64,000 nt of DNA, from NCBI GenBank assembly GCA_007922305.1, contig ML677358.1, positions 14,552,913 through 14,616,912 of the forward strand. The letters are read 5' to 3'. Made by a program: the position numbers and the translations under genes. The notes under the pieces were generated by a model. That model was not told the origin of the DNA. It ran no database searches and saw only the letters and a list, made by a program, of their open reading frames with translations. Shown here piece after piece: positions 48,255 through 59,470 of the stretch. Source of the stretch: Dermatemys mawii (taxonomy: Eukaryota; Chordata; Testudines; Dermatemydidae). Position 1 is the stretch's first letter; each line of letters begins with the position of its first letter.

Positions 48255-48798
48255 AAACACGATCAGCCTTGGTGAGGCCTCGTCTGGAGTACTGTGTCCA
48301 GTTTTGGGCCCCTCACTACAAGAAGGATGTGGAGAAATTGGAAAGAGTTCAGCAGAGGGCAACAAAAATGTTTAGGGGGCTGGAGCACGTGACTTATGAG
48401 GAGAGGCTGAGGGAACTGGGATTGTTTAGTCTGCAGAAGAGAAGAATGAGGGGGGATTTGATAGCTGCTTTCAACTTCCTGAACAGGGGTTCTAAAGAGG
48501 ATGGATCTAGGCTGTTCTCAGTGGTACCAGATGACAGAACAAGGAGTAATGGTCTCAAGTTGCAGTGGGGACGGTTTAGGTTGGATATTAGGAAAATCTT
48601 TTTCACTAGCAGAGTGGTGAAGCACTGGAATGGGTTACCTAGGGAGGTGGTGGAATCTCTTTCCTTAGAGGTTTTTAAGGTCAGGCTTGACAAAGCCCTG
48701 GCTGGGATGATTTAGCTGGGGATTGGTCTTACTTTGAGCAGGAGATTGGACTAGAACCTCCTGAGGTCCCTTCCAACCCTGATATTCTATGATTCAAT
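48255..48798 (+). mobile_element. CR1 LINE 3' portion, best-preserved copy in the window
   Basis: A continuous 3' fragment of about 540 bp: reverse-transcriptase C-terminal coding region, in-frame stop, then 'GGTCCCTTCCAACCCTGATA' and the terminal 'TTCTATGATTCAATGATC'. The coding part is open for 148 codons without a stop, so this copy is younger than those at 29 and 37.8 kb. 5'-truncated. Confidence 0.9.
48269..48715 (+). pseudogene. CR1 ORF2 reverse-transcriptase C-terminus
   Basis: Translation begins within the LINE frame with [13 protein letters not shown], then [37 protein letters not shown] and [19 protein letters not shown], ending in a natural stop. These are the conserved C-terminal blocks of CR1 ORF2 downstream of the reverse-transcriptase palm. 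The full protein would be several times longer; the rest is missing through 5' truncation. Confidence 0.9.
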
Positions 48799-49011
48799 GA
48801 TCTGGAAATGTGATTTTGTGTATCTCCTGTTCTGTGGGGGAATGTCCTTTCAGGGCACAACACCTGAAGGGCTATATTAGGGTTAGATGGCAAATGGAGT
48901 GATTGTCTTCCTATAGGATCTGCTTTGCCAGAGATCATTCATGTTCTTCACACTACATATATTCTCTAAGCCTCTCTTATAAGTCTGTCGTACTTTAGCC
49001 AAGGGAGAAAA

Positions 49012-49095
49012 TAGGATGACCAGATGTCCCCATTTTATAGGGACAGTTCCAATATTCAGGGCTTTGTCTTATATTGGCTCCTATTACCCCCACCA

Positions 49096-49132
<37 letters not shown>

Positions 49133-49168
49133 GTCCCGATTTTTCACACTGGCTATCTGGTCACCCTA
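49012..49168. mobile_element. 157-bp hAT-type MITE with internal CA expansion
   Basis: Left end TAGGATGACCAGATG and right end CTGGTCACCCTA are inverted repeats. Flanks GGAGAAAA (49004-49011) and GGAGAAAA (49169-49176) are an exact 8-bp duplication. Same family as 30312-30435 in reversed orientation. A (CA)n array at 49097-49129 has grown inside and accounts for its extra length. Confidence 0.88.
49097..49129. repeat. (CA)n microsatellite
   Basis: A 33-bp uninterrupted CA array within the MITE, seeded after a CACCACCACA stretch. Confidence 0.95.
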
Positions 49169-50298
49169 GGAGAAAATGAGAATGGGGAGAGAAAGCAAGA
49201 GAGTCCCTCCCCTCCCCACCCCCATTCCCCGCACCCATAAAGCTTCCCTTGTTTAATTTCTGCCACTGGAGGTCCGCTCAGCAAACCAGGCCTCGGGGCT
49301 TGCAATGCTGTAATGTTGAACTTACCAAAATCTGCAATCAATTTTCCTAGCTGCCCCCAATCAAGTGGCCCCTTGCTAGAGCCCTGCGGGTTTATGAGCT
49401 CTGAGGAGCAGTAAAGGCCTTTTACTGGCTGCTTTTTCTTATTTCAAATTGGAGTGTGACAGGCTCACCGCTGGACAAAGTACCAATTAAGCACGCGGCC
49501 TGCTCAGCGCTCGGCCTGGGGCCGGCGCCGGCCTTGCTGAGGCGTTGGAGTTTGGAAGTTCGCTGCGGTTCTGGAGAGGGGACGCAGAGCCCATCGGGAT
49601 GTTCTCATTTCAGCGCCTTTGCCCCAGGTACGAATGCTGGGGGAGAGATGCCCTGTTTCGGACCCTGGAGCAGTCACTGGCGCAGAGGGGAGCCCTGCTG
49701 CGCTGCCTGTGGAAACTGGACTGGTTTCATGCACCTTCGGCTAGGTGTTGGTTTGGCAGCCAGGGGGACAGGGGTGGAAGCCTTGAGCTGACACTGGCAG
49801 GGTCATATCCAGGTTTTTGTCCATCCCAAGGCCACAGTGGTCATTCGCCAGGTGCCTAGGGCATGCCCCTCGTTTGTATGAACCAGGGCAGATTGCAGTC
49901 GTCCACATCTCCTGCCAGATCCCAGCACGCACTGGTTCGCGGAGCATGGCATTCCAGGTGGCACCACTGATCTGCCCAGCCTGCACCTGCTGCTTGGCGG
50001 GAGCTGGGGCGTTTCCTGTTGGAGCCTCTGGCCTCTGCCCTGGGCACACCTCTGTGCTGAAGAGGAAGGTTCCCAGGCGTTGCGCTGCATGATTTTAGGG
50101 GTCACAGCTGAACCCTAAGTTGCACGCCAGCCCCCATTGTGTTAGCGCACGGCAAAGAGCCAAATCAGGTAGTACGTGTTTTCCCATTGCCCTGGGCTGT
50201 GCTAGCTCTCAGCTCCATGCCTTCTGATTGCCAAGCTATTCGGGTGTACACAGCCACCTCCTCCAAACTGCTCACTCTTCCCCTCCAGTGACCGGGCC

Positions 50299-50572
50299 AG
50301 AATAATTCAGCTAACACGTCCACACTGCGCTGTGCAGACCTTCTGGTTCAGGGCTGCAGTTCGACCAGCCACTCTGCAGAATGCCAGGGCTTGGATACTA
50401 GTCTCAGTGGGACTCGAGCTCTGATCCACCATGTCCCAGGGCCCAAGGTCCCAGGTCTTGAGTGCTTGCTGACTTAAGTCAGCCTGATTTGTGTGTGGAC
50501 GGAAGAGGGACCAGGGCTCAAACCTGAGCCAGAGCCTGGGTTCAGGGTGCAGTGTAGACATACCCTGACATT
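50299..50572. repeat. GTCTAC-family foldback element copy
   Basis: Starts near 'ACACGTCCACACTGCGCTG' and ends 'GGGTGCAGTGTAGACATACCC'. The inner text ('GGGCTCAAACCTGAGCCAG', 'AGCCTGGGTTCAGGG') is the paired-arm wording of the family. Confidence 0.55.
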
Positions 50573-50640
50573 ACAGAATGAATGAACTCCTCCCAGCCCC
50601 CTTTACATCTCCAGTGGTTATTACAGAAATAGATTATGAT

Positions 50641-50925
50641 TATTTTTTATTTATTATTGGTTGTAATATGGTAGCACCTAGAGGCTCCAAATGAGGCCAT
50701 TGTATGACTACAAAACAAGAGATGTTCCGTGCCGCAAAGAGCTCACAGCTGAAATTGATCACAGGCATAGGGGGAGAAAAAGTATTATCCCATTGTACCA
50801 AGGGGGACTGAGGTGCAAAGAGATGAAGTGACTTGCCCAAGGTCACACTTGAATCTGTGGCAGAGCAGGACTTAAAGCTGGGTCTCCTGAGTCCCAGCCC
50901 CCTGCTTCAGCCACAAAACCATCCT
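50641..50925 (-). mobile_element. CORE-SINE with long tail, antisense
   Basis: In plus-strand order it reads 'TTATTATTGGTTGTAATATG', 'GTAGCACCTAGAGGCTCC', 'GGACTGAGGTGCAAAGAGATG', 'GACTTGCCCAAGGTCACAC' and 'GTCTCCTGAGTCCCAGCCCC'. The reverse complement is the head, core and tail of the tRNA-derived SINE, in its longest copy here. Confidence 0.75.
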
Positions 50926-52157
50926 TCTCTATGTTGAGATCACGGAGGACAGCCCCAGTGGAGAGGAGGCAGGTGCAGGCAAATTCCTGCGCCACAAAGA
51001 TCCTCAGCTTCACTTGTGCATACGCAGCCCAGCTGAGCACCCCAGGAGTTGTGTGCAAGCAGCAGCCGCAAATCCAGATCCTCCCTCCACCACCCCATAA
51101 TCTCCACGGGAATTAGGAAGATCAAGGGCAGAGGCGGGAAGGCGACCTGTGAACAGAATAAACGTATACTCCTGAATGGGTTTTTTGGCATTTCCCATGA
51201 GATGCCAAGAGACTCCAGGAAGGTCAAGGAATCTCATCAGAGTCAGGTGTACTCATTTGGATGCTAGTCTCCATCAGGCTCTAAGGAAGGGTTGCCAGGT
51301 CTGGGTATGCCCAGCTCTCCCCTACAGCCTCTGGAGCAAGAGAGGGCAGCACGGAAGGTTTTTTCCACTTGGTCTTTGACTCCAGACCTGTATATACATT
51401 GTTTTAGGCCAGCGGCAGAGACGTCATCCACCCTTCTGACTCCTCCCCGCCTTACTGGACCCGTGACTAGAGCTGTCGAGATCCACAGGTCATATGACAC
51501 AGCCTCTGGAGAGTCCACCAGGGCTTTTCAGATACAACGGATGTAATAGGGGAACTTCCTTTCCTTTGGCACTGGCACTGCATAGTCCCTCTGGTTCCAC
51601 CACCGCCCCACTACCACCACCGGTCACGCTTTGCCCGCAGTCTTTGGGTTTGGGTCACTCTACAAGTGCCCCAATGGGACTGCCAAACTCCATCCTCTCC
51701 CTGTAATTCAGTAATCACTGTCTGTGACAGGGGCCCTGTGCTTTGGAATTCTCCAGATCTCTGACTCTTTGGGGGCGACTTCTCTGCTGGAAGCAATCAG
51801 CCCCTCGGATGAGCGGGGAACATGCCCAGAGAGCTCGGGCGGACTGTGCACAGGTGAGAGAAACCTGGAGGTCTTTGGAAGTTGCCCGTTTTCCCTTTTC
51901 TGTTTGGATTTTGCCAGGCTCCAGCTCCCCGATGGAATGTTTTCCCGGAGAGCTGGCTACGGGCCGCGTTTCTATTCCAGTGTAAGCACTTTCATATAGG
52001 TGGCTAATGCCTTCAGTATGTCCGAAATATACCATATGCTGGAAACAAAAGGGGCTCTGTGCTATTAAAGTTTCCTTTCCCCCTCCCTCTCTCCATCCCT
52101 CCTTCCCCTCCTCCCCTCTCCCCCCTTTTCACCCTGCCCTCCTCTGTTCCTGCTCAG
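50926..52157. other. Mostly single-copy sequence
   Basis: No coding exon or recognised repeat. The right edge (52070-52140) is a long C/T-rich tract that precedes the candidate exon. Confidence 0.45.
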
Positions 52158-52281
52158 GCTGCAGAGGGAAACAGAGGAGACTCAGTTGCTCTGGGAGATG
52201 CAGGCTGAAGTGGCTGGGGAAGGAAGATCCTAAGCCAGGCGGTGCCCACTCTGTCTTGGGGTCCTGGCTCTCCAGCAGCAG
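52158..52281 (+). other. Candidate noncoding or alternative exon
   Basis: An exceptionally strong splice-acceptor context (about 80 bases of almost pure C/T ending TTCCTGCTCAG at 52157) is followed 124 bp later by CAGCAGCAG|GTAAGT with the donor at 52282. One frame (starting at 52160) is open across the whole segment, but its translation (CRGKQRRLSCSG…) resembles nothing I know, and the other two frames have stops. If real it may be an untranslated or lncRNA exon. Chance pairing of good sites is possible. Confidence 0.22.
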
Positions 52282-52909
52282 GTAAGTGGGTAGGGGAGGG
52301 ATCGAGGAGATGGGGAATACAGGATGCAGGAGGTTGGGGGTTGGCTCTGGATGAACAGACAGAGGGTGAGGAAACCACATGGTGATCAGATGTGGGGTAT
52401 TTTCCTGCTGAAGAAGGAAAGTACGAAAGGGAGAAAGAGCGGAAGAAGGGCAGCGGGAAAGGGAAAGAGAAAGCACAGTGTGATACCAGAGTCATAATGA
52501 TACTGCGGGAACTTCTTCCATCTGTAGAATAGCTCCCAGCTGGTGCTACTCCATGGTGTTTGAGAGGCAGGGCATTCCCTCCTGCCCCTCTAAATGCAAC
52601 TGCCCGTTCCTCCCGGGCACAGCAGCTGGCTGTGAGCTGTAAACGCTCTCCATGAAGCAGGCTGAGGGATGCTGGCCAGGTCCAGGGTTTGGTATCTGTG
52701 TGTGCGCTCAAGGATGTGTAACTGCAAGAAGTTACCTCCTACCCCCTGCAGGGAAGGATGTGTGAGCCCCCTCCTGCCCTGAACAATATCCCTTTCATTA
52801 CCCCGGGGCAGGTCAATAAGGTAGAGCCATGTCAGATGCCCAGGAAGAGCCAATGAATGTAGCCCTGGGCACAAGGGCTCTGGATTCTGCTGTCTGAGGC
52901 CACCGGAGA

Positions 52910-52915
52910 AATAAA
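52910..52915 (+). terminator. Candidate poly(A) signal AATAAA
   Basis: AATAAA is followed by GCTGGCCCTGTGAGCTGG and then a T-rich tract ending 52980. It lies 630 bp downstream of the candidate exon, though that exon's donor would need a further terminal exon in between. Confidence 0.25.
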
Positions 52916-54526
52916 GCTGGCCCTGTGAGCTGGTCCCCTTCTCCCAACGCTTTACGCCAGCTTCCCTTTCTTTTTCCTTTGGGGAACGTGGTCGTTTCTG
53001 TGACTAGGCAGAAGGGGAGCTGGTAGAGCAGCCAAGCTGCCCTGCTGGGATCACTTACGGGTCTCTGTCACTGTAAAAAGTGCTCCCAGCGGCCAGCCTC
53101 TCCCGATACAGATGCCCTCCCACCCCAGGAGGGAAGGCGTGAAGTAAATGTGGCTTATGGGTTATCTGTGACTTCTCTTCCCCTCCGCCAGATCCTCGAT
53201 GTGTGAAGGGGTCAATATCTATCCCAACCATGAAAGGCCCTTCCTCTCACTTCAGAATCCAGCCGAACATATAAGCTGTCCCGGTGGGCAGCCGGGCTGC
53301 TGGGAGGCGTCGCGTCTCTCTGGAGTGGTGGGGGGACAAAGGCAGAAGGCGAGGGAAGGAGGAAAGGGAATGAGATAAAATGAGAGGATGAGAAGTACCA
53401 TGCGGTCGAATTGCTACTGCAACCCAATGGGAGAGTCCTGTCCTCCCGCCGCCGCGCTGGACCGTCACAGGCTACCTTCACTCCTTGCTGATGCCACAGG
53501 AGAGATGGCAGAGACCATCGGGCTGCCCAGTCCAGCCCCTTGTCAGTGCAGGGCTCCTCTCCGCACGGTGTTTGCCAGCACGTGGTCCAGTCTTGGTTCC
53601 AATGGCTGAAGTCGAAGGGCTCCCATCACATCCCAGGGAGTAGAAACCCTCCTTTCTTCCTTCCCCAGATCCTGAGCTGCTTCCGCAGACACAGCACCCC
53701 TTGGCATCAGTGGGATTGGCGGGTGCTCAGCGCACTTTCAGGATCTGGTCCAACGGGAGATTTGCTTGAGTAAGAGCTTCAGGGTTTGGCCCTATAAAAA
53801 TCACCAGCTGGTTCTGTGTTGTAGGGATGGAGCATAGGATACAGAGGCAGGGCTGCCCCACTCTTCCTCCGAAACCTCTTCCAAATGCAAGCGATGGAAG
53901 TGAACAGGTGAGGGGTTGCATCTGCAGGTATCGCCCACATGCCCGCTGGTTGGCATTCAGCTCAGGATATTGCTTCCCTGCTGCTTCCATCCAGTGCGGA
54001 GTGGGAAATCTCAGCTGGCCAGCAGAGGGCGCTGTATTGGGGACCAAGGGAGGAGCTGGTAGAGGTGTTGGAAGTCCATATAAAAAGCCAAGGCAGGGAT
54101 GGGGAGAGGGGAAAGAAATAGGTCTGCAGTGAAAGCAAGACCTAGACTCGGAGAGGGGAAGTGGGATGCAGAGTCTGATGAGGCTCGCTGGGGCTGGGGC
54201 AGGGGAGGAAGCCACCTCCGTAGGTGCACATAAGCACAGAGAAAGTTTTGAAGCTCTGCCCTTGCTAATGCGGTTTTCTGGGACCGCAGAACATCTCTTG
54301 GTTCCTGAGGGAGCTGGAATACATAAAGAGTGTCATTCACAGAGCTGGTCCGCCTAGAGTGTCCTGCACGGAAGGGGTTAAAGAGACCAGGAAAGGAGGA
54401 TGATAAAGAAAACAGAAAATCCAGGAGTGAGCTGATAGGCTGGGAGCTGTTTGGACTGGCTTGAATGTGCCCTCAGGGTGTTTCATTCTATTGCACAGGC
54501 ATTTTGCGAGAACTGGATCCAGACAG

Positions 54527-54563
54527 ACACACACACACAAACACACACAAACACTCACACACC
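54527..54563. repeat. (AC)n microsatellite, interrupted
   Basis: CA units with AAAC interruptions over about 37 bp. Confidence 0.9.
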
Positions 54564-55532
54564 CTTTGCTACAGAGCTTTTAGATTCCAGACCTGACTGG
54601 ACAGACAGTAAAACTGCTTTCCGGAGAGTTCTCCCCATCTTACAAACATGTCCAGGCCTTCCTGACACCTCCCTTTGAAGGTGAAAATATTTCATACCAG
54701 TCATCACCGCCACAGCGCCCGCATCTGTCACCGAACACAGCGTATTTATCTGAAATCCCTCACACTGGCTTTGAAATGCAGTAGTATTAGATTAGATCTT
54801 GTTTTCAAAGCTGATCTGTCTCACAGGGAGATGGTGCTACCGTTACAGGCAGGCGTGCTCACGTTTCAGGCTACACCTCTGGCGGTGGACACGTCTCCTG
54901 GCTGCTCAGGATATGACTGTGCTGGGGAGAGCAGTGGGAAACCACCGGAGCTACTTATTACAGTGACCAGGCCAGATCGCATCATCGCGTCGGTGTTGCT
55001 CACAAAACGGGATGTGTTCAAACCAGCTTCCCGGTTTCAAGGCTAGTGGAATGAAGCTGCCCAGAACAGTTCATGTCTGGGATGAAATGGAGCTTGACTG
55101 GTTTCCCATACTCATTTCTCGAGAGATGGTGGGACCGTCCTGTAGTATAATCAGAGAGTTCACAGAAGCCAGATTCGGAGCTCAGGGACACGCTGCAAAT
55201 TCAGAGTAACTCCCTGTCTTCTCACTGAGGAGCCAAGCCTGTATGGGTATCTATCTAATTTCACCTCTGTAGTATCCCTTAGCTCCCAGGGAAGTCAATG
55301 GCCCAGATGCTGAGGTTTTTAATCACTCATTGTTTCCCAGCCAAACTCCTAGCAATTTCAAGAGGGGCTCCCGGAGTTCTGCTCCTGCCCTTCTGGGTTT
55401 GGGTCGACTTCAAAGGACGTTTGCTTGAGTGAGGACTGAGTAAGTGACATCAATGAGAGCTGAAGCTCTCACCTCAGGACACAGAGACTTGCAGCAGCAG
55501 CAGGTCCTGGTTGATGGGTGACCCCTTGCTTG

Positions 55533-55542
55533 NNNNNNNNNN
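55533..55542. other. Assembly gap (10 N)
   Basis: Ten unresolved bases, same length as the gap at 13135-13144. Confidence 0.95.
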
Positions 55543-55877
55543 AACACCTGGCTCTCCATGACGGTTTGGCAGGATCAGGAGGCAGGTGTGCTCTTAGGGA
55601 GCTGTCAGCTGGTTCTCTGCTCCCCCAGGAGTGCAATTGTTCTGCGATCGTGTGCAGGCACTTCGGAGACACCTGCTCCCGGGGCTGTTGTTTCGACTTC
55701 CCTTGGAACATGGCCCGGCGTGCCTCCATCCAGCCATGCAGAATCAAAGCGCCTGGTAGGGATGAGGAAAACCAGTTGTTTTGCTAGAGCTTTACTGGGC
55801 CCCAATCTTGTCACAGGATAGAGGTCTAGGATAGGGATGCTACAGCGAGGCAGTAAGGAGCCAGTGTGATGCAGGCT

Positions 55878-55909
<32 letters not shown>
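55878..55909. repeat. (CT)n microsatellite
   Basis: A 32-bp uninterrupted CT array. Confidence 0.95.
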
Positions 55910-55911
<2 letters not shown>

Positions 55912-56079
55912 CTCACGAAGGGAAGGGAAGGCCAGGAGGTGCCGAACAAAGACAGCAACCTGTAGCAGCTCCCATTGGAAAGCCAGGTTCCAGTTACACA
56001 TTTAAAGTGAGGCATAATGCTGCCCTTGTGCAATTTTTTCTTGGTAAGATTCTAGGGCAGTAGGCTGAACAGAGGCATT

Positions 56080-56272
56080 GGGCCTCTGGAGATCTAGATT
56101 CAACTTCTGTCTCTGCTGTTAAATGGGGATAGGAATCCTTTCTCCCTCCTTGTCTATTTAGATTGTAAGTTTTTTCCAGGAAGAGACTGTCTCTTACCAT
56201 GTGTCTCTACAGTGCCCAGCACCATGGGGCTCTGATCTCAGCTGGGGTCACTCGGAGCTGCTATAGTACAAA
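56080..56272 (+). mobile_element. CORE-SINE, head-degenerate
   Basis: 'GATTCAACTTCTGTCTCTGC', 'TAAATGGGGATAGGAATCC', 'GAAGAGACTGTCTCTTACC' and 'CAGTGCCCAGCACCATGGGG' match the core and long tail in the same order as at 57.8 kb, with the opposite orientation to the copy at 50.6 kb. Confidence 0.65.
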
Positions 56273-56401
56273 CAGTACTGATAAAATAGGAAAACCACTT
56301 TCCATTTGATTTCAAGAGAGACAAGGTGTAGGAGGTAATCATGAGACAATTTTCAGCAGCGATTGGGTGGTGTGATTGTGACCTCATAAGGAACTGTCAA
56401 T

Positions 56402-56825
56402 TAGAGCTGGGCAAACAATGGATTTTTCGGTTTGTTGGCCATTTCAAAAAGTTGGGGGGAGGGAAGGAGACTATTTCAGGTCGGATCAAAAGTGAAAATT
56501 TTTGGCAAATTGAAAAGTCGTAAAAAAACTGTTTCTGGACAAATGAAATGTTTTGTTGAACTAGAAAAGCAATGTTTCCTTTTGGCAATTTTTAATGGTT
56601 TTGAATATTAAAATAAAATTAATGGAAATTTCAAAATGAAAAGTTGTTGTGTACCAGAAAAATCAAAATGTTCCATTTCCAAAATATCAGCAAAACTTTT
56701 TGATTTTTTTCAGAAGTCCCCCCCTAAATGAACAATTCGACAAATCAACATGAATTCGTGTGACATTTCAGTGTCTGTATTTTGTGCCAAAAAATGTTTC
56801 AGGCAAAATTTTTTGCTCAGCTCTG
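56402..56825. mobile_element. 424-bp AT-rich MITE with hAT-like target duplication
   Basis: Left end TAGAGCTGGGCAAA and right end TTTGCTCAGCTCTG are inverted repeats. Flanks CTGTCAAT (56394-56401) and TTGCCAAT (56826-56833) match at 6 of 8, with only transitions between them. The interior is AAATTTT/AAAATTTC-rich and lacks any frame. Its open-frame translations are incidental. Confidence 0.65.
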
Positions 56826-57778
56826 TTGCCAATCATCGCTTTGTTGAATGCACTTACTTTGCATACTGCCGTCTTGTTTAAGTCAACGTTTCAAGTTATC
56901 TTGGTGGGTTGCATCGTTTACAAGTCATATTTCATATTGAACATGTTGCAGCTGTGAAACAGAGCAGGGTGGTTATAATATGGCCAAAAGAGGGACTGGT
57001 TTCCAGCTGCAGTGAGGATTTTAATGACAGAGCAGAACCTTGCCAATTCGCACTGCTGACTGGGAAACCCATTGCAAGCTGCAAATAGTGCCAGTTTTAT
57101 TGGGAACATACGTTAAAAAACAAAGTGGGCTACCACCTTGCAAAACGTATTTTGCTCCTTTGTTTGACATGTGCTTTGGCTTTGATTATTTATGATTCTT
57201 CTTCAGAGGCTAGCACACATTCAGCAGTATATTTCATAAACGTCCTGAAGTCTTAGTAATGTCAGACCCCCCTACAGTATCTGCTAAATCTTTGCCGAGA
57301 AGGTGGAGTGTGTGGGTGAGCAAAGGGGGGGCGGATTGGTTGTATTTGGCATTTGCAGATGTTTGTACATACACAGCCTTGCAAAATCCTGCTCACTCAG
57401 GCAGAGTAATTTTTTTTGGACAGGTGAGTAAAATATGAGGTTTTTTCTCCTAAATCATCCAGCTAACGGCAGGTGCCTGAGCTGATACATTTTGCAAGGC
57501 TCGACGTTGCAAAACTCCCATTTCTCCCTCTCTGTTAGATACATGTTGAGTCACAAAGTTCAGATCTCGAACAGAGTCCAGACTTCTTCATATTTCATTG
57601 GTGCCCAGATCCGGCGTTCTGCTTTGGCTCAGAATAGAGTTCAGCTCGAGTCACAGCATTTGCCTCCACAGCTGAATGTCCCCAGTCTTTGGGAGCGGGG
57701 AGCAAACTGGTGCCCTGATTTGAGCCTATCTTGGTCATAAACACGCACCATGTCCCTATTATTGTTTTTCTAACAGTA

Positions 57779-57965
57779 GGATGTGAGTTCGAGTCCCAGC
57801 TCTGTCACTGACCTGCTGTGGGACCCAGGGCAAGTCACTTAGTTTCTTTGTGCCTTTGTTTCCACTCTGCCCCTGTGTCTGTCTTGTTTCCTTAGACTGG
57901 AAGGTCTCCAAGGCAGGGACTGTCTCGCTACATGTCTGTACAGGGCCTAGCACAATCTGGGTTGG
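57779..57965 (+). mobile_element. CORE-SINE with long tail
   Basis: 'GTTCGAGTCCCAGCTCTG' is a tRNA-like B-box region, followed by 'GGGCAAGTCACTTAG', 'CTCCAAGGCAGGGACTGTC' and 'TGTACAGGGCCTAGCACAAT'. Clear head-core-tail order, the best example of this SINE group here. Confidence 0.75.
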
Positions 57966-58049
57966 GCTTTAGGAGTGAAATTCCTTCCTGGGCAGAAGGG
58001 TGATATGTGATTTAAACTCCACTTTACCTCTGAGATGCTACGTGAGGGC

Positions 58050-58200
58050 ACTCAGGGTGCATCTCCACAAAAATAAAAGCCCCCTGGCTGGCCCGGGTCA
58101 GCCGACTGGGCTCCAGAGCTGAAACATTGCTGTGTAGAGATTGGGGCTTGGGCTGGAGCTGGGGTCTGGGACCCTGCGAGGGTGGTGGGTTTGGGGTGCT
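58050..58200. repeat. Half of a GTCTAC-family foldback element
   Basis: 'GGTGCATCTCCACAAAAATA', 'GCCCGGGTCAGCCGACTGG', 'GCTGTGTAGAGATTGGGGC' and 'GGTCTGGGACCCTGCGAGGG' follow the left arm of the family. The matching right arm is not seen. Confidence 0.45.
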
Positions 58201-58371
58201 ATTGAGGGGTCACATGCAGGTGAGGGGTCTCTGGGGCTTGTGGGAGGAAGGAGCCTCTGGTCGCAAAATACCAACTAGCCGCCCTCTTCCCACTGCAGGG
58301 CAGAGCTGCACAAAATGCCCGGGGAGAACCCGGGGGCAGCTCTTGCACCGGGAGGGGAACCTGTGAATAGG

Positions 58372-58393
58372 ACACACACACACACACACACAC
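58372..58393. repeat. (AC)n microsatellite
   Basis: A 22-bp uninterrupted array. Confidence 0.9.
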
Positions 58394-59313
58394 CTCCCAC
58401 CTTCCCACTGTCACTTCTCCCCGCCCTCCCCCATCAGCCTTTTCTTAATCACCTCCAGGCCAAGTGCCCGAGTCAGTAGAGGGAGCTGCCATGGGTCAGC
58501 CAGCGCCAGGAAGCCCCTGGGTCCGTGCCCCTAGCTGGGCGCTCAGGAGACTCACAGCCCCACAGCCCTCAGGGGCCAGAGAGGCAGCTGCCACTGGGCT
58601 GTAGGGAGTAGCTGCAGCCCGGCCCCTTTCACTCAACTAACTGCAGCCCACGGAGTCCTGAGGTGGGGGAGGATCACGGCAATGGGGGGTTGGGATGGGG
58701 CCCACAGGCCTGGAAGCGCCTCCCTGCAGCGAAGCAGTAGGTGGAGGGAGTGAGAGGGGGTGAGAGGGGGTGACCCTCCCACCCTCCACTAGCTGCCCCA
58801 ATTTTTGCAGTGTCTCCTCAGCTCTGTCAATCAATCATCGTAAAGACCACAGCACGGTGTGCTAACGAGACACCTGCCAAACAGCCCCGCTCCAGCCTGA
58901 CCCCCGTCCTACCACATCTCAGAGGGTGCAAGGCCGGGACGGGGGTTTTCCTAGGTGTTGGTGGTTTGCCCAGCGCCACACCAGTGCCCCCCACCCCCAA
59001 CCCTCAGGAAGGGGGCGGTCGCCGTGTCCCGGGCTGCCAGGAGCGCACTGAGGACAGGAGCTCTGGAATGTTGTTTTTTCCATCCTGGTTTCCTCCAGCT
59101 CAGTAAATCAGCCACGGGAGGCTCTTGTTGTTTTTCATGTTGCATCAAACACTGCAGAGGGCAGAGCGCTGACATCAGGGTCTCGGGCAGGCCTCAGAGG
59201 CCAGCCCGGCCCTGTCCCTTCCCTGGGGCTACAGCAAGCCAGGGAGAAAGAATAAAATCACCACAGGCCAGGCAGGTCCCGCAGCCTCTCTCTCAGGGCA
59301 GGGAAGGATCCCC
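58394..59313. other. Unannotated sequence
   Basis: No exon or interspersed repeat recognised. Short tandem GTGAGAGGG units at about 58745-58775. Confidence 0.45.
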
Positions 59314-59470
59314 CTGTCCCACGCTGGCAAGGGGGTATCCTAGTGACTCTTCCCCATCCCACACCGGCAGCGGCTTTCCTAGAGATACCCCCTGGGTCTG
59401 TCCCATGCTAGGTTGGGCTGTCCTGGACACCATCCCCCTGAACCATGCTGGTAGGGGCTTTCCACTAGGG
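59314..59470. repeat. Degenerate minisatellite, about four units of 38-45 bp
   Basis: Four successive variants of the phrase 'cc-c-tcccacgctgg-aggggg-ttcct' start near 59314, 59352, 59392 and 59436, each with the shared block C(A/C)(T/C)GCTGG or its variant followed by GGGGCTTTCC-type wording. Divergence is high. Confidence 0.5.

Larger units (their letters stand above)
52916..56079. other. Mostly single-copy sequence with two simple repeats and a gap
   Basis: No coding exon was recognised; frames up to 160 codons overlap antisense. A short phrase near 53713-53755 ('GGCGGGTGCTCAGCGCAC', 'AGGATCTGGTCC') resembles an old interspersed repeat. Confidence 0.45.

Noticed and set aside
49600..49635. 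TTCTCATTTCAG acceptor-like site followed 16 nt later by CAG|GTACGA
   Set aside because: Implied micro-exon of 16 nt without supporting neighbours.
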